NCBI GenBank assembly: GCA_964584805.1 | Contig: CAZPAY010000010.1 | Span: 14,201-78,200 of the forward strand | DNA: 64,000 bases | From: JABHIE01 sp964584805 | GTDB lineage: Bacteria; Planctomycetota; UBA1135 | Direction of reading: 5' to 3' | Part shown: positions 53,722-62,173 of the stretch, in pieces | Position numbering within the stretch: the first letter of the stretch is position 1 | Layout: every line of letters starts with the position of its first letter | The notes under the pieces: model-generated | The model's input: the letters and a program-made list of their open reading frames with translations, nothing else | The model's database searches: none | Told to the model about the DNA's origin: nothing | Translations under genes and position numbers: made by a program

Positions 53722-55995
53722 ATGGATCTGAATTCTCTTTCTTCCGCATCGTTAACGGTCATGAACCGTGCCGCGCAAGAAATGTATGGATTAAAGACCA
53801 GCTACCTTGGCGTAGAACACTTGTTTTTAGGTTTACTCATCGAGCCGTGCCCGCGAGTGGAGCAAGTTTGTGAGAGCGCCGAGTTAGACAAAGTGAGGTT
53901 GATTTCAACGCTAAAGGCGTGGCTGCGTCGACAAGCTATGTCACCATTGCGCAACCAAGATGAAGTTTTGTTTACGCCTCGATTGCAGCGCGTCCATGCA
54001 TCCGCAGGGTTGCTGTGTGCTCGTCTCGGCGCAGGCCCCGTCGAGCCATTGCATTTGCTTTACTCTTGTCTTGCCGAGTCGCGATCCATTCCATCACGGT
54101 TACTCGACTCCCTGTCTGCGCATGACTCGCCTTCGGCAAAAGCACTCCTTGCTGAAATTGAAATACGCCTTGGGTATGGAGGGCTCGCCGCGGAAAAGCC
54201 CGAAGCCGCCCGTTTGGAAGAGACTCACAATTGGGGCCATGATCTGACCGCAATGGCCGAGTCGGGTCGATTGAGTGAAGCCCCCGGGCGCCAAGAAGAT
54301 GTTTTGGCCATAGCCGAAATATTGTCAAGGCAGCATCGCAATCAAGTTTTGCTATTGGCTGAGTCGGGCGTGGGCACAACAAAGTTGGTTGAGGCGCTTG
54401 CACTGCTTTTGAATTCGGATTTGGCGCCCAAGGTTTTGAAGGGGCTTCGATTGTGTCGGCTTGAGCCCGCCGCAATGTTCGGCGACGCTGCATCTCATTC
54501 AGAAATAGAAGCGCGCTTAGAGGGGTTACTTAATGCGGCCTCTCCTGGAGGAGATGCGATATTGGTTTTAGAAAACTTGCCGGAACTAATGACGAGCGCT
54601 GGCCCATCGGCGGTCTTGGCCGATTTGTTGCGCCCTGCTCTTGCACGCCCCGGTTTGCGCGTTATCGCGACTGCAACACCCAAAGGAATTTCCCAAGCGC
54701 AAACAACTGAGCCACACCTAGCAAAGCGGTTTGAGGTTCTAGCAATCGAGGAGCTTTCGGAAACGGACACGAAAGAGGTGCTCCTAAGTTTGCGGCCGTC
54801 CTTGGAAGAATTTCATGGGGTAACGATTTCGCCTAACGCATTAGATGAAGCGATTCGTTTGTCGGTTCGATATTTGGGCGACCGCCGATTGCCGGGCAAG
54901 GCGATTGATGTGTTAGACCAAGCCTGCGCGTCGCTTTTACTTACAGGCTTGGCCGCTGGAGAAGCTCATCTTGCCGACACGCATTCTCCGGGCGCTCAGC
55001 CCATCGTCGAAGTTAATGATGTCTCGCGCGTCGTTTCTCGACTAGCCGGCGTGCCGCTAGAGCGTGTCGGAAAAGAGGAGGCGCAGCAATTGTTGCATTT
55101 AGAGGAAGCGCTTCAAACGCGCTTGTTTGGCCAAAATGAAGCGGTCGGCGCAATTTCCGCAGCAGTGAGGGCGGGTCGAGCCGGAGTGTCGGATGCTCGC
55201 CGCCCTATAGCAACCGTCATGTTCGCGGGGCCAACTGGGGTGGGTAAAACGGAATTGGCAAAAGCATTGGCTGCCGAGTTGTTTGGCTCAGAAGATAGCC
55301 TGGTGCGTATTGACATGACGGAGTATTCCGAATCCCACTCTGTCGCTCGATTAACCGGCGCGCCTCCTGGCTACATTGGATTTGGCCAAGATGGCGTTTT
55401 GGTTTCCGCATTACGCAAGCGGCCGTATTCCGTTGTGCTTTTTGATGAGCTCGAAAAAGCACATGCTGACATTTATGATTTATTATTGCCCGTATTAGAC
55501 GAGGGACGCCTTGAGTCTACGAGTGGTGCGGCCGTTGATATGCGCCACGCAGTTTTAGTTATGACGACGAATTTGTTTTCGGAAGCGGAAACACCCTTAG
55601 GTTTTGGGTCGACTCATCAAGCCCGTCATGAGCTTGATCTCCGGGCTCAATTGGCGAAGCACTTTCGTCCCGAGTTTATTAACCGTCTCGATGCAATAAT
55701 TCCTTTCCGCGCTTTAGAAAAAGAAGATTTGCGCGCCATTTTGCAAAAACACTTAAGAGCACTTGTCGGGCGAGTGGCGGAGCAAGGCGCTCATTTGACC
55801 ATTGACTCCGCAGTCGAAGAACTCATTTTGAGCGTGGGCACAGATTTGCGTTTTGGCGCTCGACCCCTCGAGCGAGCCGTGGATCAATTATTACGCCAGC
55901 CTCTCGCGGAAGCCTTGTTGCGTGACGAGGCTTTGCAAACTGGGCGGCTGCGAGCGGCCTTGAAAGGCGAGCGGGTTCTTTTTCGCGCCGATTAA
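53722..55995 (+). CDS. ClpA/ClpC-type AAA+ protein with degenerate first ATPase domain
   Basis: A 757-residue Hsp100-type protein. The N-domain (1-150) has YLGVEHLFLGLL, typical of Clp repeats. In the first AAA+ domain the Walker A reads AESGVGTT (residues 213-220, Lys replaced by Thr) and Walker B reads ILVLEN (280-285), so it should not bind or hydrolyse ATP normally. The second domain is intact: Walker A GPTGVGKTELAKAL (about 508), Walker B VVLFDELEKAH, and arginine-finger region FRPEFINRLD. No ClpB-type middle domain is visible, nor a clear ClpP-binding loop. Start two bases after the sulfatase-fold gene. Likely a remodelling chaperone acting on a partner in the operon. Confidence 0.82.
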   Translation: MDLNSLSSASLTVMNRAAQEMYGLKTSYLGVEHLFLGLLIEPCPRVEQVCESAELDKVRLISTLKAWLRRQAMSPLRNQDEVLFTPRLQRVHASAGLLCARLGAGPVEPLHLLYSCLAESRSIPSRLLDSLSAHDSPSAKALLAEIEIRLGYGGLAAEKPEAARLEETHNWGHDLTAMAESGRLSEAPGRQEDVLAIAEILSRQHRNQVLLLAESGVGTTKLVEALALLLNSDLAPKVLKGLRLCRLEPAAMFGDAASHSEIEARLEGLLNAASPGGDAILVLENLPELMTSAGPSAVLADLLRPALARPGLRVIATATPKGISQAQTTEPHLAKRFEVLAIEELSETDTKEVLLSLRPSLEEFHGVTISPNALDEAIRLSVRYLGDRRLPGKAIDVLDQACASLLLTGLAAGEAHLADTHSPGAQPIVEVNDVSRVVSRLAGVPLERVGKEEAQQLLHLEEALQTRLFGQNEAVGAISAAVRAGRAGVSDARRPIATVMFAGPTGVGKTELAKALAAELFGSEDSLVRIDMTEYSESHSVARLTGAPPGYIGFGQDGVLVSALRKRPYSVVLFDELEKAHADIYDLLLPVLDEGRLESTSGAAVDMRHAVLVMTTNLFSEAETPLGFGSTHQARHELDLRAQLAKHFRPEFINRLDAIIPFRALEKEDLRAILQKHLRALVGRVAEQGAHLTIDSAVEELILSVGTDLRFGARPLERAVDQLLRQPLAEALLRDEALQTGRLRAALKGERVLFRAD

Positions 55996-56031
55996 AGTTG
56001 GCCTGGCGAGGCCTTGCCAATAAACGGGCCG

Positions 56032-56640
56032 CTATTCGTCGCCCATTTCTTTTGCGAGTAACGCTACGGCGCGATTGACGGTTTTGCGCGCGGCCTCTTC
56101 CGACTTGTCGATGAGCCCGCCAATTTCAGCGTAAGAGAGCTCGTCAAAATAACGCATCGTGATGACTTCGCGAATATCGGTGGGCATGTGCTCAAGCGCG
56201 GCTTCCATGCGTTCGAGTTGATCAAATTCTTCCACGATACTGACTGGTCGCGGCGCAACGGTTTTGGATGGCGCCGCAATGTTGCCCGATTCATCCATGA
56301 GCTGACGCTCTTTGTTGGTGTCGCGTTTTTGTTGACCAAAAAAACGCGCTGATTTGCGAATGCGATTTTCGACTAACTTATTAATCCAAGCGCGGAAATG
56401 ACCCTCACTTTTGAATTCGCGGTTTTCGGCTGACTGCACGGCTTCGAGAAAAACATTTTGGACGATGTCCATGGTTTCGACCTTGCCGCGCAATTTTTGC
56501 CCCAGGCGAATGCGCACGGCTGGAATGAGTTTTTCGTAGTAACGCTCCCAGAGGCGGTTGGCGGCATCCTCGTCGCCTTCGCGGGCGGCGTTGAGCTCAA
56601 CAATGGTTTGAGCGAGGTCTTTCGGGTCAGAATCAGACAT
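56032..56640 (-). CDS. ECF-type RNA polymerase sigma factor
   Basis: Sigma factor of 202 residues with regions 2 and 4 only. Region 2: DAANRLWERYYEKLIPAVR, VETMDIVQNVFLEAVQ, GHFRAWINKLVENRIRKS. Region 4: LEHMPTDIREVITMRYFDELSYAEIGGLIDKSEEAARKTVNRAV. The LRGKVETMDIVQ style is common in planctomycete ECF factors that go with Ser/Thr kinases, but no kinase or anti-sigma factor gene is adjacent here. It converges with the Clp-type gene, 36 bases apart, and lies downstream of hemY. Confidence 0.85.
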   Translation of the reverse strand: MSDSDPKDLAQTIVELNAAREGDEDAANRLWERYYEKLIPAVRIRLGQKLRGKVETMDIVQNVFLEAVQSAENREFKSEGHFRAWINKLVENRIRKSARFFGQQKRDTNKERQLMDESGNIAAPSKTVAPRPVSIVEEFDQLERMEAALEHMPTDIREVITMRYFDELSYAEIGGLIDKSEEAARKTVNRAVALLAKEMGDE

Positions 56641-56771
56641 AGGGAAGAACCTACTCTACCACAAAAAGGTAGCGGAGCCGCCCCCCGACGGCCCCGCTGA
56701 ATTTCCCTTTTTGGTTCCCCTTTTGCTCTTTCGAGCCTTCGGTTTTCCCTCACATCTATACAAGTCCAAAA

Positions 56772-58091
56772 CTATGCTGTGGCGGACAAGATTTTTGAAA
56801 TTATTTCCGAGCCGCGTCGGACGGCCGCATTGATTCCGATGCCGGAAAAGGAGTCGCCGCCGAGGTAGGCACCTGGCCAGACGCGTAATTTGCTTTCGAG
56901 TTGCGCGAAACGCTGTGCGTGACCGACCGCATAATGCGGCACGCCGTCCGCCGTGGTTTGGGTAGTTTTGTTGTTGGGCCGCTCTGGGAGGCCGAGTAGG
57001 TTTTGCAAAAGCGTGAGATCGATTTTGGGTTCTTTACTCATCACGCGCAAAACGGCCATCCCGGGCGGGCAATGTTGTGGAAAGGAGTTTTGCAAAAACT
57101 GCACGCTTTGAATCGGAAAGCCGGGATCCGTTGAGCCAAGAATTCCAAAACCGGCAAGTGGCGCGGCAAGGTCGGCTTCGCGATACGACAAAGTGGTTAC
57201 ACTCAAATCACTTCCCTGCGTGGCTGAGGCAAAATCAGGAAGACTTGGCTCAAGGTGTCGCAGTAAATCCGCCGTGACCTTGGCGGGGCAGGTAAGCAAA
57301 AGATTACGGCCGGCGGCGAGTTCTTCCCCACCCTTATAGAGCGACCAGGCGCCATCATGAAAGTGTGCGCCATCTACGAGGCAATTGAGGCGGACGGCGC
57401 CCGCAAGATTTTGAGCCATGGCGCGCGGTAAAGTTTCTAGGCCGTCGTGAAAAGTGCAAATCGATGTGCCGCCTGACAGCTTGGTGCGATTGGCGAAACC
57501 GCGCATCGATCGAGTGATTTGACCGTCGCGCAATTCGACATCAACGAGCGGGCCGAACATGGCGCGCATGTCGGTAGTGCGCGGGTCAGCAGCAAAGAGC
57601 CCGCCGCAAACGGCTTGCGCCAAAGTGTTGGCTGTTTCTTCGCCGAACCGTCGCGCGGTGAATTCCCAGACACTTTCGTTTTCTTCGTCGGTTAAATTTG
57701 CCCATGGCTCGATGGCAAAGCGGAGTTTGCCCGCAAAAGATAAAAGCGGAGACTTTAAAAAAGCGCTCGGCGAAAGTGGCGCCGGCGTGAGTTTTCCGCG
57801 ATGCAAAATGTAGCGATGCTCATCGGCGGCTTGCGATGCGATGGGAGATAAATCTAAATCGTCGCAAATTTCGCGCAAGAGCGGTTCGTGGTCGAGCCAA
57901 CCGAGCGGCCCGTGCTCGACGACAAGTTGATTGGCGCGCTCACCACCCTCTAGTTCGATTTGACTCGTTTGGATTTTTCCGCCCACGCGGTCGGCTGCCT
58001 CGACGACGGCAACACTCAAGCCCGCTTTTTTCGCAAAATGCGCCGCGGATAAACCACACGCTCCTGCGCCAACAACGATGAGGTCTTTCAT
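56772..58091 (-). CDS. hemY: Protoporphyrinogen oxidase, FAD-dependent
   Basis: FAD enzyme oxidising protoporphyrinogen or coproporphyrinogen in heme synthesis. 439 residues. N-terminal dinucleotide fold DLIVVGAGACGLSAAHFAKKAG with the following VEAADRVGGKIQ, the AVCGGLFAADPRTTDMRAMFG loop, and the C-terminal FAD motif AYLGGDSFSGIGINAAVRRG. The ATG at 58091 gives the usual MKDLIV start; a TTG at 58097 is two codons upstream. It lies in a minus-strand cluster with HIT and Trm112-like genes. Confidence 0.86.
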   Translation of the reverse strand: MKDLIVVGAGACGLSAAHFAKKAGLSVAVVEAADRVGGKIQTSQIELEGGERANQLVVEHGPLGWLDHEPLLREICDDLDLSPIASQAADEHRYILHRGKLTPAPLSPSAFLKSPLLSFAGKLRFAIEPWANLTDEENESVWEFTARRFGEETANTLAQAVCGGLFAADPRTTDMRAMFGPLVDVELRDGQITRSMRGFANRTKLSGGTSICTFHDGLETLPRAMAQNLAGAVRLNCLVDGAHFHDGAWSLYKGGEELAAGRNLLLTCPAKVTADLLRHLEPSLPDFASATQGSDLSVTTLSYREADLAAPLAGFGILGSTDPGFPIQSVQFLQNSFPQHCPPGMAVLRVMSKEPKIDLTLLQNLLGLPERPNNKTTQTTADGVPHYAVGHAQRFAQLESKLRVWPGAYLGGDSFSGIGINAAVRRGSEIISKILSATA

Positions 58092-58118
58092 GACCAAGAG
58101 ATGTTTAGCAAACGCGGC

Positions 58119-58463
58119 CTAACCCGGAGGCCACTTCATCGCGCGGCCGCCGAGCACATGAAAATGCAAATGCGGCACCTCTTGGCCACCATCATCGCGC
58201 GTGTTGGCAACGACGCGGAAACCCGCATCGGCGATAGCCTCTTGCTCAGCGATTTTTGCGCAAACACGCATGAGATGTCCAAGTGTTGCGGTATCGCTGT
58301 CATCGGCATCGGCCAAACTCACGATGGGTTTGCGCGGAATCACAAGCAAATGAACAGGTGCCTGCGGGTTGATATCGCGAAAAGCGATACAAAGCTCGTC
58401 TTCCCAAACAAGGTCTGCTGGGATTTCGCCGCGGAGAATTTTCGAAAAGATGGTGTCAGCCAT
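58119..58463 (-). CDS. HIT-family nucleotide hydrolase (HINT type)
   Basis: Small cytoplasmic protein of 114 residues, close to the PKCI/HINT branch that hydrolyses adenosine phosphoramidates. TIFSKILRGEIPADLVWEDELCIAF opens the protein, and HLHFHVLGGR is the histidine-triad motif near residue 100. The length and start match the family. Downstream of it is hemY, upstream the Trm112-like gene. Confidence 0.92.
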   Translation of the reverse strand: MADTIFSKILRGEIPADLVWEDELCIAFRDINPQAPVHLLVIPRKPIVSLADADDSDTATLGHLMRVCAKIAEQEAIADAGFRVVANTRDDGGQEVPHLHFHVLGGRAMKWPPG

Positions 58464-58493
58464 GGCAAGTTGCGGATTACCGCGATTGCGCGG

Positions 58494-58703
58494 TTAGGCC
58501 AAAGCCGCTTTCCAGTCGTCTTCCGATAGGGTCTCGGCTTCTTCGGCGAGCATCACAGGGATGCCGTCTTCCAAAATGGGGTAGCGAAGTCGCGTCTCGG
58601 CGTCGGTCGATACGAGCCAATCGCCAACTTGCTTGAGCGGTTTGTGGCTCACGGGGCAGACAAGGATTTCGAGGAATTCAGGTGCGAGGGGCTCCATGCG
58701 CAT
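58494..58703 (-). CDS. Trm112/YcaR-like small protein
   Basis: A 69-residue member of the Trm112/UPF0434 family. The N-terminal LEILVCPVSHKPL and C-terminal RYPILEDGIPVMLAEEAETL segments match. The family's zinc-binding pattern is mostly gone: only one cysteine (residue 16) remains, with Ser and His in place of the next Cys and no second pair. Function in bacteria is uncertain. Confidence 0.8.
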   Translation of the reverse strand: MRMEPLAPEFLEILVCPVSHKPLKQVGDWLVSTDAETRLRYPILEDGIPVMLAEEAETLSEDDWKAALA

Positions 58704-58722
58704 ATTATGCCACGCCGCGCGC

Positions 58723-58762
58723 TTCGTGTAATCTTCACGATTCCCTCATACAGAGTTCGCAG
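58723..58762 (+). promoter_or_regulatory. Pho-box-like array upstream of phoB
   Basis: Four 7-base units at exact 11-bp steps: TTCGTGT (58723), TTCACGA (58734), CTCATAC (58745), TTCGCAG (58756), separated by 4-base spacers. A fifth, TTGATTA (58767), is weak. Seven-plus-four-base direct repeats are the architecture of PhoB/PhoP binding sites (for example CTGTCAT-type in E. coli, GTTCACC-type in Streptomyces). The array ends 21 bases before the phoB ATG and suggests autoregulation. Confidence 0.6.
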
Positions 58763-58783
58763 GTGATTGATTAAAATCTAGCT

Positions 58784-59482
58784 ATGGCACCCAAGACCAT
58801 CCTGATTGCCGAAGATGACGCCGACCTGCAAGAGGTCTTGCGTTTGACTTTTGAAGCCGAGGGTTTTCGCGTGGTTCTTGCGGGTGATGGCGAAGAGGCC
58901 CTGAAGTTTGCGCGTCGCTATGCGCCCGACCTGGCTGTCCTTGATGTCATGATGCCGAAAAAAGGCGGCATCGAGGTTTGCCAAGAAATCCGCCGCGATG
59001 GTGCATTAGAGAATATGCCGATTTTGATGCTGACGGCGCGAAGTGAAGAAAGCGATGTTGTTTTGGGGCTCGGTGTGGGGGCCGACGATTATGTCACTAA
59101 GCCAGCGCGGCCCCGCGAATTGGTGGCGCGTGTGCGGAATATTTTGCGGAGGTCGTCTGGGAAAGATGCCGTGGCTACGGAAGCCATGATTTCTGTGCCG
59201 GGTTTTGTGATTGACCCCAGCAGATTTGAAGTGCGCTGCGATGACATGGATGGCGTGGTCGTGTTAACGCCAGCGGAATTTAAACTGCTGCAAACCCTAG
59301 CCGGAAACCCAGGTCGCGTTTTCCGCCGTGGCGACTTGCTGGATAAAGTCATCGGCCCAGGCGCGATTGTGACGGAACGGAATATCGACACGCATGTTAA
59401 ATCGGTCCGCAAAAAACTTGGCCTGCAAGGCTTCCGCATCGAAACCGTGCGGGGTGTGGGTTATCGTTTTTCGGGTCGCTAG
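58784..59482 (+). CDS. phoB: Phosphate response regulator PhoB
   Basis: OmpR/PhoB-family two-component regulator of 232 residues. Receiver domain (1-120): EDDADLQEVL acidic pocket, the phospho-Asp in LAVLDVMMPKKGG, LTARSEESD and TKPARPRELVARV. DNA-binding winged helix from about 140 (GVVVLTPAEFKLLQTLAGNPGRVFRRGDLLDKV, VKSVRKKLG). The genome context (phoR, Na/Pi cotransporter, phoU downstream) supports the PhoB name. An interrupted lipoprotein gene on the other strand separates it from phoR. Confidence 0.86.
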   Translation: MAPKTILIAEDDADLQEVLRLTFEAEGFRVVLAGDGEEALKFARRYAPDLAVLDVMMPKKGGIEVCQEIRRDGALENMPILMLTARSEESDVVLGLGVGADDYVTKPARPRELVARVRNILRRSSGKDAVATEAMISVPGFVIDPSRFEVRCDDMDGVVVLTPAEFKLLQTLAGNPGRVFRRGDLLDKVIGPGAIVTERNIDTHVKSVRKKLGLQGFRIETVRGVGYRFSGR

Positions 59483-59494
59483 GAGTAGGTGCGC

Positions 59495-60823
59495 TCAGGG
59501 GCAGAAATTGCTTTCTGCCGCTTCGTGGATGGCTGCTGGATCTCCAATAATAGATGTTTGAAATACATTGGCGCTATTGAGGGGGAATTTAGCAGGATAG
59601 CTGGTTTCAAAATCCCAGACCTTTCTAGGGCTCCAGGCAACGGTTTTTGACATTTCTTCAAAATTCAGAGAAGGGCAATCATCAAGTGGCAGCAGGGTTT
59701 CTGGATGGAAGTACAGTCGACAAATATCCCAGGGTTCAGAGCCAGCATCAGAAGTGAGAGAGAAAATGGTTAAATCGTCCTCGTCAACTTGGAGGCTAAG
59801 GAAGCGATCTGTCCATAGAAATGGAAACTGCCTTCTCCAAACAACCTGCTTGTCGGGAGATGTTTTTGTAATGACATTTGCGGTATCGGTCAAAACGCCA
59901 GACCAATAAACACAATCATTTTCATCCACAACCAAAGATGTGATAGCGGAGTTTTCTGGAAAAACAAAGTCCCATTCAAGCTTTCCAAAAGCATCAAGGT
60001 GCGCTCCCCAGCCACGCTTTTGGCCGCTTGTTTCGTCATGGATGTATCCGCACAAATAATATTTTTTGCCGGCCATTTTTACATCTAATGCGGTGAACTC
60101 ACCCTCTAGTTTCCACATGACAGTGCCACTGTTTGAGATAAGGCTGACCGAGTTCTCACCTAAAATGGCAAAGAATCCTAAATCAACGCGAAGGATATTG
60201 CTGGGCTTGTAAAGCGGCGGATTGTAGTTATAACTTTCGAGCAAGTCACCATTGGTGTGCTCAAGCACAAAAACAGTGCCTTCGAGGCTGTTGGGGTAGT
60301 CTGCAAGGACAAGTGTTTTTTGTTCGTGCTATGAGACGCCACGAATGCCGTCAAAACGGTCAAAATTTGGTGCGAATCCAGCTGTAATTGATGCCGCCCA
60401 ACGAGTTTCTCCGTTGGAGTTGATCGCATGGATTAGACCAGTTGGTTTCGGGAGGGTGTCAAGTGTTGCTGCGAGCCGCAGTCCACCACCATCGGTAAGG
60501 GCGCAATCAAAGTTAATCGGTGACTCCCAGGGAAGCGTTGCTGTGCCAGCAGAGGTTTGTCGACCTTCGGCATTAAACCTGAAGTATGAGGCCGTGTCAT
60601 TTGATTCGCCAACAAGAGCACCTGCTACGACAAAACCATTATTGGCAAGTTGAGAAAATGATGCAGCCTGCTTTAAAGAGCGTGGGTATGCAAATAGGGT
60701 AGAATTTTTGGAAGCGCGGCTCTCTGTTTCTGGCGCAGAGTCCTCTGGAGAGCTACCCAAGCAACCAAGGGAAAGGGTGAGAAAAAGTGAGCAAAGAAAA
60801 ACCGGGGGAGAGAGCTTTGTCAT
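59495..60823 (-). pseudogene. Lipoprotein gene split by an in-frame TAG
   Basis: A minus-strand frame of about 442 codons interrupted by one amber codon (TAG, 60331-60329). Before it, 164 residues start with a lipoprotein signal (LSLGC, Cys21). After it the same frame continues with no shift to 59495, the second part opening HEQKTLVLADYPNSLEG and containing Trp/Asp-rich stretches such as GNLE-type beta-propeller patterns (TVMWKLEGEF, KPSNILRV). A single base change or sequencing error could produce this stop. The product, if full length, would be an uncharacterised lipoprotein. No family was recognised. Confidence 0.68.
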
Positions 60824-60900
60824 TCATGTTCCAGTCGAGCAGCAGTGCGGTTTTTAGGTAATCAATTAAAAGCAGGCGTAGCACAGGGTATTCTGCCCCC

Positions 60901-62070
60901 ATGGATTTAATCTGGGTCATCCTTGCTGTTGTTTTTGGCACGCTGTTTTTGGTTGAGCGGCAGTGGCGGATAAACGCACAGCGGCAACTTGCCGCGATGG
61001 GCGAAAAGCGCGAAGCCATGCGCGCGTGTCTTGAACATTTGGCCGAGGGCGTGGTTTTGCTCGATCGTGAAGACCGCGTTTTGTTTGCGAACCACGCGGC
61101 GGTTTTATTGGTGGGGGCAAAGGCGGCGCCTGAATCCGGCGACTACCCTTATTGGGCTTCGTTTTCTGGTGTGCAAAATTTAACCGAATTGATTGCGCGG
61201 TCGGGCCACGGCGAGTCGATTCGTCGCAATGTCGAGCTGGCGGGCGACGAGTCGCGTGTGGTGAAAATAACTTTGGCCCCTGCGGGCGAGCACCGACGCT
61301 TGCTGGTGATGCAAGATTTGCAGGGTGACGAGGCGGTGAATCGTAAGCGCCGTGATTTTGTGGCGAACGCATCGCACGAATTAAAAACGCCCATCGCCGC
61401 GCTGGTTGGCCTACTCGATTTAATGGACGTCGTAAGTGAAGAAAAACGCACAGGACTATTAGAGCGCGCACAAGCAAATGCCGCATCTCTTTCCAATATG
61501 GCCGAGGATTTGCTCGGTCTTGCGCGCATTGAAGACCCAGATTGGCGGCCGTCCCCCAAGGTGCTATCGGTGGATGATTTGGTGGCGCGCATGACCGACG
61601 AATTTCGTGACCGAGCGGAGTCAAAAAGCCTGGATTTGGAGATCGAACACAACTTGTCTGGCGAGCATGTCTTGGCCGACCCCGTTTGCCTTGATACGGT
61701 TCTGCGCAATCTGCTAAGCAATGCGATTCATTACACCGATAGTGGTCGCGTCGTTTTGGCGAGCATCCAACCAGACGAAAGTGCTTCGGGCGACTGCGGT
61801 GCCGTATTCGAAGTCCGTGACAGCGGCCCGGGCGTACCCGCCGATTTATTGCCGCGCATTTTCGAACGTTTTTTCCGCGTCGATGCTGCGCATAGTCGTG
61901 CAAAAGGCGGCACGGGGTTGGGCTTGTCGATTGTGCAAAACATGATGCGCCGCCTAGGTGGGCGCATATCCGTCACAAGCAAAGACGGTGAGGGCACGGT
62001 ATTTCGCGTTGAGCTGCCCACAAACCCCGGCCGCCCCCTGCCAGGGCAAGATGCGAGTTTGGGTGCGTAG
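60901..62070 (+). CDS. phoR: Phosphate sensor histidine kinase PhoR
   Basis: Membrane histidine kinase of 389 residues that pairs with PhoB. One N-terminal membrane segment (LIWVILAVVFGTLFLVE), a PAS-like region (CLEHLAEGVVLLDREDRVLFAN, about 42-100), a dimerisation helix with the phospho-His (FVANASHELKTPIAAL, about 154-170), and a C-terminal ATPase (NLLSNAIHYT, GPGVPADLLPRIFERF, GTGLGLSIVQNMM). The layout is that of PhoR with a short periplasm-less sensor. It is followed by a Pho-box-like array and the cotransporter gene. Confidence 0.84.
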   Translation: MDLIWVILAVVFGTLFLVERQWRINAQRQLAAMGEKREAMRACLEHLAEGVVLLDREDRVLFANHAAVLLVGAKAAPESGDYPYWASFSGVQNLTELIARSGHGESIRRNVELAGDESRVVKITLAPAGEHRRLLVMQDLQGDEAVNRKRRDFVANASHELKTPIAALVGLLDLMDVVSEEKRTGLLERAQANAASLSNMAEDLLGLARIEDPDWRPSPKVLSVDDLVARMTDEFRDRAESKSLDLEIEHNLSGEHVLADPVCLDTVLRNLLSNAIHYTDSGRVVLASIQPDESASGDCGAVFEVRDSGPGVPADLLPRIFERFFRVDAAHSRAKGGTGLGLSIVQNMMRRLGGRISVTSKDGEGTVFRVELPTNPGRPLPGQDASLGA

Positions 62071-62093
62071 GTTCGTGAGACAAAGGGTTGCCG

Positions 62094-62133
62094 TTCGCGC
62101 TATTTTCGAGCGGTCTTCACACAAGATTCACGG
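62094..62133 (+). promoter_or_regulatory. Pho-box-like array upstream of the phosphate transporter
   Basis: Four 7-base units spaced exactly 11 bp: TTCGCGC (62094), TTCGAGC (62105), TTCACAC (62116), TTCACGG (62127), with another TTCGTGA in phase at 62072. They share the TTC core with the units before phoB. The array ends 40 bases before the ATG of the transporter gene. Confidence 0.62.
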
Positions 62134-62173
62134 TTGAGGCTTACGATTTGAGCCATTGCCGCAAGGAAAGCCC

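Noticed and set aside
55996..56031. Inverted repeat between the Clp-type and ECF genes
   Set aside because: The TTGGC/GCCAA stem is short and has no T-run on either side, so a terminator is not supported.
60917..61903. Long open frame antisense to phoR (about 328 codons)
   Set aside because: It is low-complexity, Arg/Pro-rich and mirrors the codon bias of phoR; no family resemblance and no start signal.
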